DNA from: an uncultured Faecalibacterium sp.
GTDB lineage: Bacteria; Bacillota; Clostridia; Oscillospirales; Ruminococcaceae
Reading direction: 5' to 3'
Length of the DNA stretch: 64,000 nt
NCBI GenBank assembly: GCA_937880095.1
Contig: CALFLK010000013.1
Location: 310,001 to 374,000, forward strand
Shown here: one piece after another, positions 17,015-26,440 of the stretch
How positions within the stretch are numbered: the first letter of the stretch is position 1
Layout: each line of letters begins with the position of its first letter
Program-made: the position numbers and the translations under genes
Notes under the pieces: model-generated
Told to the model about the DNA's origin: nothing
Database searches by the model: none
The model's input: only the letters and a program-made list of their open reading frames with translations

Positions 17015-18100
17015 TCAATACTTTGCAGGATTGTTTGCCAGATACTTCTTGACCATCAATGCCACCTTAAAGACAATAGCGTCATCGAACTGGCGCAGAT
17101 CCAGACCCGTGAGCTTCTTGATCTTTTCCAAACGGTAGACCAGCGTGTTGCGGTGTACGAACAGGCCGCGGCTGGTTTCGGATACGTTCAGATTGTTCTC
17201 AAAGAAGCGCTGAATGGTAAACAGGGTCTCCTGATCCAGGCTTTCGATGCTGCCCTGACGGAACACTTCCTTCAGGAACATTTCGCACAGGGTGGTGGGC
17301 AGCTGATAAATCAGACGTGCAATACCCAGATTGTCGTAGCTGACGATCTGCTGCTCGGTGTCGAACACCTTGCCGACTTCCATAGCGATCTGAGCTTCCT
17401 TAAAGCTGGTAGCCAGATCCTTTACATTAGAAATCGGGGTACCGATACCTACGACTGCCTTGATGTAGTGCTCACCGGACAGGTTGTCTACGATGCTGGC
17501 AGCCAGCTTTTCCAGATCCTTGTGGTCGATGCCCTTGCGGATCTCCTTGACCAGAACGGTATCGGTCTCGCTGATATTAAAGACGAAGTCCTTCTGCTTG
17601 TCCGGGAACAGGCTGTTGACTACCTCGTAAGCGGACAAATCGTTGCCGGATGTGACACGAATGATCAATACCACACGGGTCACATCGGTAGCGAAGTGCA
17701 GCTCGCGTGCCTTAGCGTAAATATCGCCGGGCAGGATATTGTCCAGCACCACGTTCTTGATGAAATTTGCCTTATCGAACTTTTCATCATGGTACTGCTT
17801 GATGCTCTGCAGGCTGATGGACAGCACCGAAGCAAAACGATCTGCTTCTTCGTCCACGCCCTCTACAAACACAGCGAAATCGTTGTGCTTGGTGCCAGAG
17901 AACTGCTGGTAAGTGAATCCGTCCTTTGTAAATTTATCGCCAGCGGTCAAACGCTCCGCAACAAAACCATCACGAACCTCACCAATCTGGTTCAGTTCCG
18001 TGCAGGAAATGACTGCGCCGGTCTCGTCCACAACACCGACCACACGGTCGATTGCATCTTTCATCTGATAGATGACCCCCTGAAACACTCTATTGGCCAT
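17015..18100 (-). CDS. CdaR/PucR-family transcriptional regulator
   Basis: A 361-residue protein with an N-terminal sensor-like half, a central GGDEF-like CdaR domain (about 150-260) and a C-terminal PucR-type helix-turn-helix (LNVSETSRGLFVHRNTLVYRLEKIKKLTGLDLR read in two blocks, about 305-340). Members usually sense small acids or sugars. It stands alone between two terminator-bounded units, upstream of ftsEX on the same strand. Ligand and targets are unknown. Confidence 0.85.
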   Translation of the reverse strand: MANRVFQGVIYQMKDAIDRVVGVVDETGAVISCTELNQIGEVRDGFVAERLTAGDKFTKDGFTYQQFSGTKHNDFAVFVEGVDEEADRFASVLSISLQSIKQYHDEKFDKANFIKNVVLDNILPGDIYAKARELHFATDVTRVVLIIRVTSGNDLSAYEVVNSLFPDKQKDFVFNISETDTVLVKEIRKGIDHKDLEKLAASIVDNLSGEHYIKAVVGIGTPISNVKDLATSFKEAQIAMEVGKVFDTEQQIVSYDNLGIARLIYQLPTTLCEMFLKEVFRQGSIESLDQETLFTIQRFFENNLNVSETSRGLFVHRNTLVYRLEKIKKLTGLDLRQFDDAIVFKVALMVKKYLANNPAKY

Positions 18101-18334
18101 ATCCGTTATACCCCTTTTTTATCCTATTGCCCAACCACAGCCGCAGTCAGGTCATATTGAACAATTCCATTACTATACAATCTATATTTTACACAACGGA
18201 ATTGTATTTCGCAACATATTTTCACAAAAAACTACGGAAATTCTTGTATAAAATTTATGTTAAGGGGTAAAAACGCCGTTTTTTCAGCGTTTCCGTTCCC
18301 TATTCTACCGCGAAAATGTGTTGTTTTTTTGTAA

Positions 18335-19069
18335 TCAAGGCAATTTTTTCTGCGCAGCATTGCGAATTGTCTGCACTTCCTGCTCAGTCAGCGCTCTCCA
18401 CTCCCCCGGTGCAAGATTTTCATCCAGCAAAATGCCGCCAATGCCGTCCCGATGCAGGGTATTTACACCTGCACCATATACACCAAACATCCGCTTGATT
18501 TGATGATATACGCCCTGCCGCAGCTCTACGCGCACCAGAAGTCCGTCCTCAGAAAGTGCTTTTACCCCAGCAGGTGCCATTGTCTGACCATCTGCCAGTG
18601 TCACACCGGTTTCAAAGCCATGAATCATTTCTGCGGTCAGCGGTGTATCAATGCCCACCACATAGGTTTTCGGCACATGATGCTTCGGGTGCAGAATCTC
18701 ATGGGCGAATGCGCCATCGTCTGTAATCAGCACAAAACCGGTACTGGTCTTATCCAAACGACCTGCCGGGAACAATTCACGCCTCGGGAACTGTTCTGCC
18801 ACCAAATCCACAACGGTTTGGTCTCGCGGGTCACGGCTGGCAGAAACGACACCTTCCGGTTTATTCAGCATCAGGTAAACATATTCTGCGGCAGCGGTAA
18901 CACTTTTGCCGTTCACAGCAATCTCCTGCGTCGAGGAAACCTTAGTATCTCCTTTTTTGCACACCACACCATCCACAACGACCCGTCCTTTTGACAAAAG
19001 CTCTTTCGCCTGGCTGCGGGTAATCGCCAACGCCTGGGTCAAAAATTTATCCAGACGAACCGTTTCCAT
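18335..19069 (-). CDS. RsuA/RluB-family pseudouridine synthase
   Basis: A 244-residue enzyme. It has an N-terminal S4 RNA-binding domain (RLDKFLTQALAITRSQAKELL) and a catalytic domain with AGRLDKTSTGFVLITDDG carrying the catalytic Asp, plus the YHQIKRMF block. It makes pseudouridine in ribosomal RNA; whether in 16S or 23S cannot be decided. ATG 19069 is supported by an upstream GGGGAGAGG; the frame stays open further upstream but has no family sequence there. Confidence 0.9.
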   Translation of the reverse strand: METVRLDKFLTQALAITRSQAKELLSKGRVVVDGVVCKKGDTKVSSTQEIAVNGKSVTAAAEYVYLMLNKPEGVVSASRDPRDQTVVDLVAEQFPRRELFPAGRLDKTSTGFVLITDDGAFAHEILHPKHHVPKTYVVGIDTPLTAEMIHGFETGVTLADGQTMAPAGVKALSEDGLLVRVELRQGVYHQIKRMFGVYGAGVNTLHRDGIGGILLDENLAPGEWRALTEQEVQTIRNAAQKKLP

Positions 19070-19218
19070 ATGGTTTCCTCTCCCCTGCAAAGCACCGATT
19101 TGCGGCAATCTTAACACCCCTGCCGCACACTTTGAAATCTTTTCTAGTTTACCAGAAAGCGTGTCTGTTTTCCACCGATTTCCATTTTTCTGTGGAAATT
19201 TATGCGCGCATATACAGC

Positions 19219-19258
19219 AAAAAGAGCGCACCGCAAAGTTTGCGGTGCGCTCTTTTTT
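19219..19258 (-). terminator. Terminator of the purine operon (after purL)
   Basis: Long stem AAAGAGCGCACCGCAAA / TTTGCGGTGCGCTCTTT followed by a T-run on the minus strand. Confidence 0.9.
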
Positions 19259-19283
19259 ATTCGTTCAGAATCCCGTGCGCAGA

Positions 19284-22200
19284 TTACAGCTTGAAGTACT
19301 CTACGCCAGCCTCAAACAGCGGTTGGTACTTGTTGCCGGGAACATTCTTGTACAGCATATCGGCGCTGCGCTCGGAGTGACCCATCTTACCAAAGACACG
19401 GCCGTCCGGGCTGGTGACGCCTTCGATTGCCATCACACTGCCGTTGGGGTTGAAGCGGCGATCCATGGTGGGCTCGCCGTTCAGGTCAACGTACTGGGTA
19501 GCAATCTGGCCATTCAGAACCAGCTTAGCCAGCAGCTCGTCGTTTGCCACGAAGCGACCCTCACCGTGGCTGATTGCGATGGTGTGCTCCTCGCCCAGCT
19601 CGCACTTGGACAGCCAGGGGCTGCCGTTGGATGCGATACGAGTGCGAACCAGCATACTCTGGTGACGACCAATGGTGTTGAAGGTCAGGGTTGCGTCATC
19701 CTCCGTGATGGGGCGGATATCGCCGTAAGGAACCAGACCCAGCTTGATCAGTGCCTGGAAGCCGTTGCAGATACCCATCATCAGGCCGTCACGCTGCTGC
19801 AGCAGGCGGCGAACTGCTTCGGTAACCGCAGGATTGCGGAAGAAGCTTGCGATGAACTTTGCGCTGCCGTCCGGCTCGTCGCCGCCGGAGAAACCACCGG
19901 GCAGCATAACGATCTGGCTTTCGTCGATAGCCTTGACCAGTGCTTCGCAGCTTTCTGCAACAGCAGCGGGGGTCAGGTTGTTGACAACCAGAATCTTTGC
20001 GTCAGCACCGGCACGGCGGTAAGCGCGAGCGGTGTCGTATTCGCAGTTGGTGCCGGGGAATACCGGGATGATGACCTTGGGCTTAGCGATACCAATGTGC
20101 GGAGCAGCCGGTGCATTCAGTGCGCCGTTCAGCTTCTGCACGGTAGCGCCCTGCTTGCGGTACGGGAATACAGGCTCCAGCTTGCTTTCCCACAGCTCCT
20201 GCAGAGCAGCGCTGTCCAGCTCTTCGCCGCAAGCGGTGAAGGTGTAGCTGTCGGTGGTCTTACCCAGAACACGACCCATGCTGATGCCGTCAGCCAGTTC
20301 TACAACAAAGCTACCGTACAGCGGGCGGAACAGTTCTTCCATCTGGACGCTTGCATCTGCTGCAAAGCCGATCTGGTTGCCCAGACCCATCTTGAACAGA
20401 GCCTCTGCAATGCCGCCAAAGCCAACGCTGGATGCAGAGCGAACTGCACCGTCACGAATCAGCTTTTCGATGGTTTCATAGACCTTCTTCTGGCTTTCCA
20501 GATCCGGCACCAGACCATCTACATAGTCCGGGCTGAACAGGCAGACGGTGCTGCCCTTGTGCTGGAATGCAGCGGTGGTCACATACTGGGTCTTGCCCAC
20601 AGCGGTAGCAAAGCTGACCAGCGTGGGGGGAACGTCCAGACCCTCGAAGCTGCCGGACATACTGTCCTTGCCGCCGATAGAGCCAACGCCCAGACCGATC
20701 TGTGCGTCCAGAGCACCCAGCAGAGCTGCCAGAGGCTTGCCCCAGCGCTCGGGGGTATCGTTCAGACGCTCGAAGTATTCCTGGAAGGTCAGGTAAGCGT
20801 CCTCATAGCGGAAACCGGATGCTACCAGCTTGGTAACACTTTCCACAACGCTGATCAGTGCGCCACGGTACTGGTCTGCGCTCATCAGGTACGGGTTGAA
20901 GCCCCATGCCATGCCGCTGCAAGTGGTGGTTTCACCATCAACGGGCAGCTTTGCAACCATGGACATTTCGGGGGTCAGCTGACGCTCACCGCCAAAGGGC
21001 ATCAGCACGGTAGCTGCGCCGATGGTAGAGTCGAAACGCTCGGACAAACCCTTCTGGCTGCAGACGTTCAGGTCGCTGACCATGTTGTTCATCTTTTCGC
21101 CGAAGCTCTCGCCTGCCCACTGGGGCTGCCAAGTGGTACCGCGCAGAACATGGACATTCTGGTGCTTTTCTGCACCGTTGGAGTTCAGGAACTCACGGCT
21201 GATATTCACGATGGACTTGCCGTTCCAGTCCATAACCAGACGAGCCTGCTCGGTAACATTTGCCACCGGGGTAGCCTCCAGGTTTTCTTCGTGTGCGATA
21301 GCGATGAAAGCATCCACATCTTCGGGAGCCAGTGCAACCGCCATACGCTCCTGGCTTTCAGAAATTGCCAGCTCAGTGCCGTCCAGACCGTCATACTTCT
21401 TGGTAACCTTGTTCAGGTCGATGTGCAGGCCGTCTGCCAGCTCACCGATTGCAACAGAAACGCCGCCTGCACCGAAGTCGTTGCAGCGCTTGATCATTTC
21501 GCAAGCATCCTTGCGGCGGAACAGACGCTGCAGCTTACGCTCGATAGGAGCATTACCCTTCTGCACTTCTGCACCGCAGGTTTCCAAGCTCTCCAGCTTG
21601 TGTGCCTTGGAAGAACCGGTTGCACCGCCAATGCCGTCACGACCGGTACGGCCGCCCAGCAGAACGATCACATCTCCGGGTGCGGGGCACTCACGGCGAA
21701 CGTGGTCAGCAGGAGTAGCGCCAACAACAGCGCCGATTTCCATGCGCTTTGCCACATAGCCGGGGTGATACAGCTCATTGACCTGACCGGTAGCCAGACC
21801 GATCTGGTTGCCGTAGCTGGAATAACCTGCAGCTGCGGTGGTGACCAGCTTGCGCTGGGGCAGCTTGCCTTCCAGAGTTTCGGAAACGGGAACCAGCGGA
21901 TCGCCTGCGCCCGTCACGCGCATTGCCTGATAAACATAGCTGCGGCCGGACAGGGGGTCACGGATTGCACCACCGATGCAGGTAGCTGCACCGCCGAAAG
22001 GCTCGATTTCGGTGGGGTGGTTGTGGGTTTCGTTCTTGAACAGGAACAGCCAGTCCTGATCCTCGCCGTCTACGTCGCACTTGATCTTGACGGTGCAGGC
22101 ATTGATTTCCTCGGACTCGTCCAGATTCTTCAGGATACCGCGTGCCTTCAGTGCCTTTGCACCGATAGTGCCCATATCCATCATGCAGCGGGGTTTGTTC

Positions 22201-22973
22201 TCACGGCCCAGCTCAGTACGCAGTGCCATGTAACGCTCAAAAGCAGCCTGTACAACTTCGTCGTCGATCTGTACATCGTCCAGAATGGTGCCGAAGGTGG
22301 TGTGGCGGCAGTGATCGGACCAGTAGGTGTCGATCATCTTGATTTCGGTGATGGTGGGGTCACGCTGCTCTTCGCGGAAGTACTTCTGGCAGAATGCGAT
22401 GTCGCCATCGTCCATAGCTAGACCCTGCTCGCTACGGAACTTGCTCAGACCCTCTGCGTCCAGCTCATTGAAGCCGTTCAGCACAGCAACCTCAGTAGGT
22501 ACTGCGTATTCCATCTTCAGGGTTGCCTTTTCTTCCAGACTTGCTTCGCGTGCTTCCACGGGGTTGATGACATACTTCTTGATTGCAGCCAGCTCCTCGT
22601 CGGTCAGAGCGCCTTCCAGCAGGTAAACGCGTGCGGAACGCACCAGCGGGCGGTCGCCCTGGCTGATGAGCTGAATGCACTCAGAAGCAGAGTCTGCGCG
22701 CTGGTCGAACTGACCGGGCAGGTATTCCACAGCAAAAGCCACGCCGTCGTGTGCCGGAATCTGGCTGTAAATGAAATCCACCGGGGGTTCGCTGAACACG
22801 GTGGTGCTGCACTGGGTGAACAGCTCAGAGGAGATACCCTCCACATCATAGCGGTTCAGCAGGCGCAGGCTGGTCAGATGCTCAATGCCCAGCAGGCTGA
22901 CGAGTTCTTCCTGCAGACCTTTTGCTTCGCCGTCAAAGCCGGGTTTCTTTTCCACATAAATACGATACACCAT
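19284..22973 (-). CDS. purL: Phosphoribosylformylglycinamidine synthase, single-chain PurL
   Basis: This 1229-residue enzyme makes FGAM from FGAR, glutamine and ATP. It is the fused form: an N-terminal PurS-like domain, the synthetase core (SDHCRHTTF; ETHNHPTEIEPFGGAAT; GGRTGRDGIGG) and a C-terminal class I glutaminase with MLPGGFSGGDEPDG, the nucleophile Cys in MGICNGFQ and the His in ISHGEGRF. The clostridial long-chain subtype is likely. It is last in the purine operon. Its antisense strand is open over more than 1000 codons; that is a codon-composition effect. Confidence 0.96.
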   Translation of the reverse strand: MVYRIYVEKKPGFDGEAKGLQEELVSLLGIEHLTSLRLLNRYDVEGISSELFTQCSTTVFSEPPVDFIYSQIPAHDGVAFAVEYLPGQFDQRADSASECIQLISQGDRPLVRSARVYLLEGALTDEELAAIKKYVINPVEAREASLEEKATLKMEYAVPTEVAVLNGFNELDAEGLSKFRSEQGLAMDDGDIAFCQKYFREEQRDPTITEIKMIDTYWSDHCRHTTFGTILDDVQIDDEVVQAAFERYMALRTELGRENKPRCMMDMGTIGAKALKARGILKNLDESEEINACTVKIKCDVDGEDQDWLFLFKNETHNHPTEIEPFGGAATCIGGAIRDPLSGRSYVYQAMRVTGAGDPLVPVSETLEGKLPQRKLVTTAAAGYSSYGNQIGLATGQVNELYHPGYVAKRMEIGAVVGATPADHVRRECPAPGDVIVLLGGRTGRDGIGGATGSSKAHKLESLETCGAEVQKGNAPIERKLQRLFRRKDACEMIKRCNDFGAGGVSVAIGELADGLHIDLNKVTKKYDGLDGTELAISESQERMAVALAPEDVDAFIAIAHEENLEATPVANVTEQARLVMDWNGKSIVNISREFLNSNGAEKHQNVHVLRGTTWQPQWAGESFGEKMNNMVSDLNVCSQKGLSERFDSTIGAATVLMPFGGERQLTPEMSMVAKLPVDGETTTCSGMAWGFNPYLMSADQYRGALISVVESVTKLVASGFRYEDAYLTFQEYFERLNDTPERWGKPLAALLGALDAQIGLGVGSIGGKDSMSGSFEGLDVPPTLVSFATAVGKTQYVTTAAFQHKGSTVCLFSPDYVDGLVPDLESQKKVYETIEKLIRDGAVRSASSVGFGGIAEALFKMGLGNQIGFAADASVQMEELFRPLYGSFVVELADGISMGRVLGKTTDSYTFTACGEELDSAALQELWESKLEPVFPYRKQGATVQKLNGALNAPAAPHIGIAKPKVIIPVFPGTNCEYDTARAYRRAGADAKILVVNNLTPAAVAESCEALVKAIDESQIVMLPGGFSGGDEPDGSAKFIASFFRNPAVTEAVRRLLQQRDGLMMGICNGFQALIKLGLVPYGDIRPITEDDATLTFNTIGRHQSMLVRTRIASNGSPWLSKCELGEEHTIAISHGEGRFVANDELLAKLVLNGQIATQYVDLNGEPTMDRRFNPNGSVMAIEGVTSPDGRVFGKMGHSERSADMLYKNVPGNKYQPLFEAGVEYFKL

Positions 22974-22994
22974 AATCGCACATCTCCTCCGTGT

Positions 22995-24296
22995 TTATAC
23001 GTTTTGGGCTTCCAGTGCCTTCAGGACACGGGCGCCGATGTCGGTACGCTTGTGCATTTTTTCAAAGTGAATGGTTTCGCAGGCCGCGTATGCCTTTTTC
23101 AGTGCAGCGGGCAGATCTTCTGCCGTTGCGCTTACGCCCAGCACGCGACCGCCAGCGGTAACCAGCTTGCCATCCTTCTGGGCGGTACCGGAATGGTACA
23201 CAGTTATGCCGTCCATGGGCTGTGCCAGCTGACCATTTTCCAGACCGCTGATTTCCTTGTTCTTTTCGTAAGCAACCGGGTATCCGCCAGAAGCCAGAAT
23301 TACGCAGGCTGCTGCGCCGGTGGAGAACTTGACCTCCACATCTGCCAAAGTCTCATCCGTAGTAGCGCGCATGATCTTCAGCAAATCGCTTTCCAGCAGC
23401 GGCAGGACAACCTGGGTTTCCGGGTCACCGAAACGGCAGTTGTACTCGATCACCTTGGGGCCGTTCGGGGTCAACATCAAGCCGAAATACAGGCAGCCGT
23501 GGAACGGGCAGCCTTCTGCCTCCATCGCACGGATGGTGGGCAGGAAGATTTCTTCCATGCAGCGCTCTGCCATAGCGGGGGTGTAGTAGGGGTTCGGTGC
23601 AACCGTACCCATACCGCCAGTATTCAGACCGGTATCGTTGTCACCTGCACGCTTGTGGTCCATGCTGGAAACCATCGGCTTCAGGGTCTTGCCGTCGGTA
23701 AATGCCAGAACAGAAACTTCGGGGCCGGTCAAAAATTCTTCCACGACCACGTTGTTGCCGGATGCGCCGAACTTCTTGTCCAGCATGATTTCACGCACAC
23801 CAGCCTCGGCTTCGGCTTCATTCTCGCAAATGAGAACACCCTTGCCCAGTGCCAGACCGTCTGCCTTGATGACAACCGGGTACTTGCCCTGGCTGCGGAT
23901 GTAATCCATTACGCTGGACGGATCATCGAACACTGCATAGCCTGCGGTGGGGATGCCATATTTCTGCATCAGGTTCTTGGAGAACACCTTGGATGCTTCG
24001 ATACGGGCAGCAGCTTTGTCCGGGCCAAACGCCGGAATGCCGACCTTTGCCAGTTCGTCCACCATGCCCAGAGCCAGCGGGTCGTCCTGTGCAACGACTA
24101 CATAATCGAACTTTTCTGCTGCGGCAAAAGCTACCATTGCCTCTACGTCAGTGGCTTTGATATCTTTGCAGATTGCGTCGCAAGCGATACCGCCATTGCC
24201 CGGTGCGCACCAGATTTCGGTGCAGTCGGGGCTTTTTTTCAGAGCTTTGATGATGGCGTGCTCACGGCCGCCGCCACCTACAACAAGGATTTTCAT
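22995..24296 (-). CDS. purD: Phosphoribosylamine-glycine ligase PurD
   Basis: A 433-residue ATP-grasp enzyme that joins glycine to phosphoribosylamine. The N-terminus MKILVVGGGGREHA and internal GGMGT and GDPETQ blocks are typical. ATG 24296 is chosen over an in-frame GTG at 24308 because that GTG overlaps the AAGGAG site. It sits between a membrane-protein gene and purL with short gaps. Confidence 0.95.
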   Translation of the reverse strand: MKILVVGGGGREHAIIKALKKSPDCTEIWCAPGNGGIACDAICKDIKATDVEAMVAFAAAEKFDYVVVAQDDPLALGMVDELAKVGIPAFGPDKAAARIEASKVFSKNLMQKYGIPTAGYAVFDDPSSVMDYIRSQGKYPVVIKADGLALGKGVLICENEAEAEAGVREIMLDKKFGASGNNVVVEEFLTGPEVSVLAFTDGKTLKPMVSSMDHKRAGDNDTGLNTGGMGTVAPNPYYTPAMAERCMEEIFLPTIRAMEAEGCPFHGCLYFGLMLTPNGPKVIEYNCRFGDPETQVVLPLLESDLLKIMRATTDETLADVEVKFSTGAAACVILASGGYPVAYEKNKEISGLENGQLAQPMDGITVYHSGTAQKDGKLVTAGGRVLGVSATAEDLPAALKKAYAACETIHFEKMHKRTDIGARVLKALEAQNV

Positions 24297-24312
24297 CTTT
24301 TTCAGCACTCCT

Positions 24313-26412
24313 TTACGCTACTTTGTAAATAGAGATGACATCCGATTGATAGACCTGTTCAAAACAGGCAAACTGTGCGTCACTGCCCTCAGAAAGCGCA
24401 TGATACACAAGATACGTCACGCCGGTTTCCCGACAAATTTCTTTTACTTCTTCTTCGGTGGTATCCGGCGCGAAAAGACGGCACATCTGGTCGTAGCGTG
24501 TCATCACATCGCCGGCGTTATCGCCCATATTGGATACGGCATACTTAAAGCTCTCGCAGTAAGCCTGCCGACCCGAAAGACCGGTGTATACGTTGGACAG
24601 GCCTTCCAGCGCAGTACCGGTATGCATCCGGTTGGTTGCAAACAAGGCATCTTCTTCCATATTTTCTGCCAGCCAGATACAGGCTTCTTCTTCCTGTGCG
24701 GTCAGCGGGTAATACCGCTCGTCCGGTACACCACCTACCAGTTGGACCGGTGCGGTGCGCACCAGCCACACGCAAAGCAGCAGGTTTGTTGCGCAGCCAA
24801 CGGTCAGCAGCAATGCACATCCGGCTTTTACTAGCCGTGCCAGCCAAACCGTAACCGTACCACGGCAAGCCGACAATTTGTACCACAGCTCCGGCAAGCG
24901 ATCCAGCAAAACCAGACCCAGACAGAACAGAGCCAGAATGAAGAAATACAGCTGGCTGGAAGAATAGTGGTCAAACCAGAAAAATGCAGCCAGACCGCCC
25001 ACAATGCAAGCGTGCCAGGTCAAACGCTGTGCGCTCGCTTTGCCCAGATGGAACAAATCCTGCACGGCAACCACAACCCACACGCAGAATGCTGCGGGCG
25101 CAGCCAGCAAAGCTTGTGCCAGCCAAAGCACTGGCAGAAATACCATCCACAAGCTGGCGAAGCGAATTCGCAATGCCTGCAAAATGCTGGCGAAGAAATA
25201 CAGATTCAAAGTACCTGTCAGCGAGAAGGACATACTGGAGTCAGCACCAGCCGAAAAGCACAGCACGTACACCAGCCAGAAGCCCACCGGAACCAAAAAG
25301 AAAAATCGAATCAGTCCGGCAGAGGCACGCCGTTTAATGCGGGTGCCGGTAATAGCCCGTACTACAAAAGCACAGAGCAGTGCCAGCGCCAGAATGGCAG
25401 CCTGCGGGCTCTTGGCGAACACCAGCAGGTAAAAGACTGCCACTGCAGCCGCCCATAACCCGGACGGCGCATTCCAGCTGCTTTGCTCCAAAACAGCAAA
25501 GACGGCAAAAAATGCAGCCAGCATCACAAAGGCAGTTGCCTGACCGTTGATGTTGGAAACCACATACAGCGCCATCACGTTACCGAAACGACCGGTACCG
25601 TTTGCCATCACCTTCCACAAGCTGGCACAGCCAAGCCACAGGGGCAGGCTAGCCAGCAGCAAAGGACGAATCGAAGCGTTTTCGCTCCACAGGGCTTTGC
25701 CCAGACTGTACAGGCACAACACCATCTCCGCCACAATGGGTGCATAGCCGTAAAAGGCTACCACATCATAAGCCGGCATACGGGTCAGCATACACAGACC
25801 CGCACCCCACAGCTCGGTCAGAAAATGATAACTGACCGTTACACCGTTCACGCGTAAATCCGCCATGGGGAACCCCGCCAAAAGGCTTTCGGTGTTGCCC
25901 AGATTCCAGAAGAAATCCTGACTGGGACGTGCCACCGTGACAATCGACGGGTGCATATATCGGATTGCCCACAGGGCGTTCAGCAAAACGTAAACCGCCC
26001 CGATTACGGCTAAAATCCAGATTTCCTGATTCGGGCTTTTCAGTTGGTGCTCCCCTTTGCGGTGCTGCACCAGCCAAAGCCCCCAGCCCGCAAGCACCCA
26101 CATCCACAAAAGCAGGTGCAGCTCGGTCATGCTTGCCAGCAAAGTGACCAGTGCAAACGCCGCACCACCAAAGACCACATCCAATACCGGATGGATGGTT
26201 TCGGAGGCATCTTTGCAAAGCAAAACACGCAGCGCACTGCCGGGTCCATACACAGCCAGTGCAGCCGCCAGCCAAACCCATACCGCCGACAAGGTACTTC
26301 CACCACAGCGCGTGTATAACACCAGCGCTGCAATCAAAAGGATTGCGGTGATACCGCCGCAAATCATCGGCAGGCGGGGTAGCTGCTTTTGGGTGGGCTG
26401 CGAAGCGGGCAT
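24313..26412 (-). CDS. Large multi-pass membrane protein in the purine operon (GT-C-like, unknown function)
   Basis: A 699-residue protein with roughly a dozen hydrophobic segments and a soluble C-terminal domain of about 130 residues (from about 570; contains CIWLAENMEEDALFATNR). A long N-terminal periplasmic-type loop (about 135-200) with YHFLTELWG recalls GT-C glycosyltransferases and DUF2298-like proteins, but no diagnostic Asp-rich loop was confirmed. RBS GAGGA is present and spacing to neighbours is short (16 and 28 bases), so it is cotranscribed with purine genes. Link to purine metabolism unknown. Confidence 0.6.
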   Translation of the reverse strand: MPASQPTQKQLPRLPMICGGITAILLIAALVLYTRCGGSTLSAVWVWLAAALAVYGPGSALRVLLCKDASETIHPVLDVVFGGAAFALVTLLASMTELHLLLWMWVLAGWGLWLVQHRKGEHQLKSPNQEIWILAVIGAVYVLLNALWAIRYMHPSIVTVARPSQDFFWNLGNTESLLAGFPMADLRVNGVTVSYHFLTELWGAGLCMLTRMPAYDVVAFYGYAPIVAEMVLCLYSLGKALWSENASIRPLLLASLPLWLGCASLWKVMANGTGRFGNVMALYVVSNINGQATAFVMLAAFFAVFAVLEQSSWNAPSGLWAAAVAVFYLLVFAKSPQAAILALALLCAFVVRAITGTRIKRRASAGLIRFFFLVPVGFWLVYVLCFSAGADSSMSFSLTGTLNLYFFASILQALRIRFASLWMVFLPVLWLAQALLAAPAAFCVWVVVAVQDLFHLGKASAQRLTWHACIVGGLAAFFWFDHYSSSQLYFFILALFCLGLVLLDRLPELWYKLSACRGTVTVWLARLVKAGCALLLTVGCATNLLLCVWLVRTAPVQLVGGVPDERYYPLTAQEEEACIWLAENMEEDALFATNRMHTGTALEGLSNVYTGLSGRQAYCESFKYAVSNMGDNAGDVMTRYDQMCRLFAPDTTEEEVKEICRETGVTYLVYHALSEGSDAQFACFEQVYQSDVISIYKVA

Positions 26413-26440
26413 AGAATCAAGTCCTCAATTTTCTAAAGAA

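Noticed and set aside
18906..22421. Very long open frame (over 1100 codons) on the + strand
   Set aside because: It lies exactly antisense to purL, is rich in His/Cys/Gln low-complexity stretches, has no ribosome binding site or family match, and is explained by codon bias of purL.
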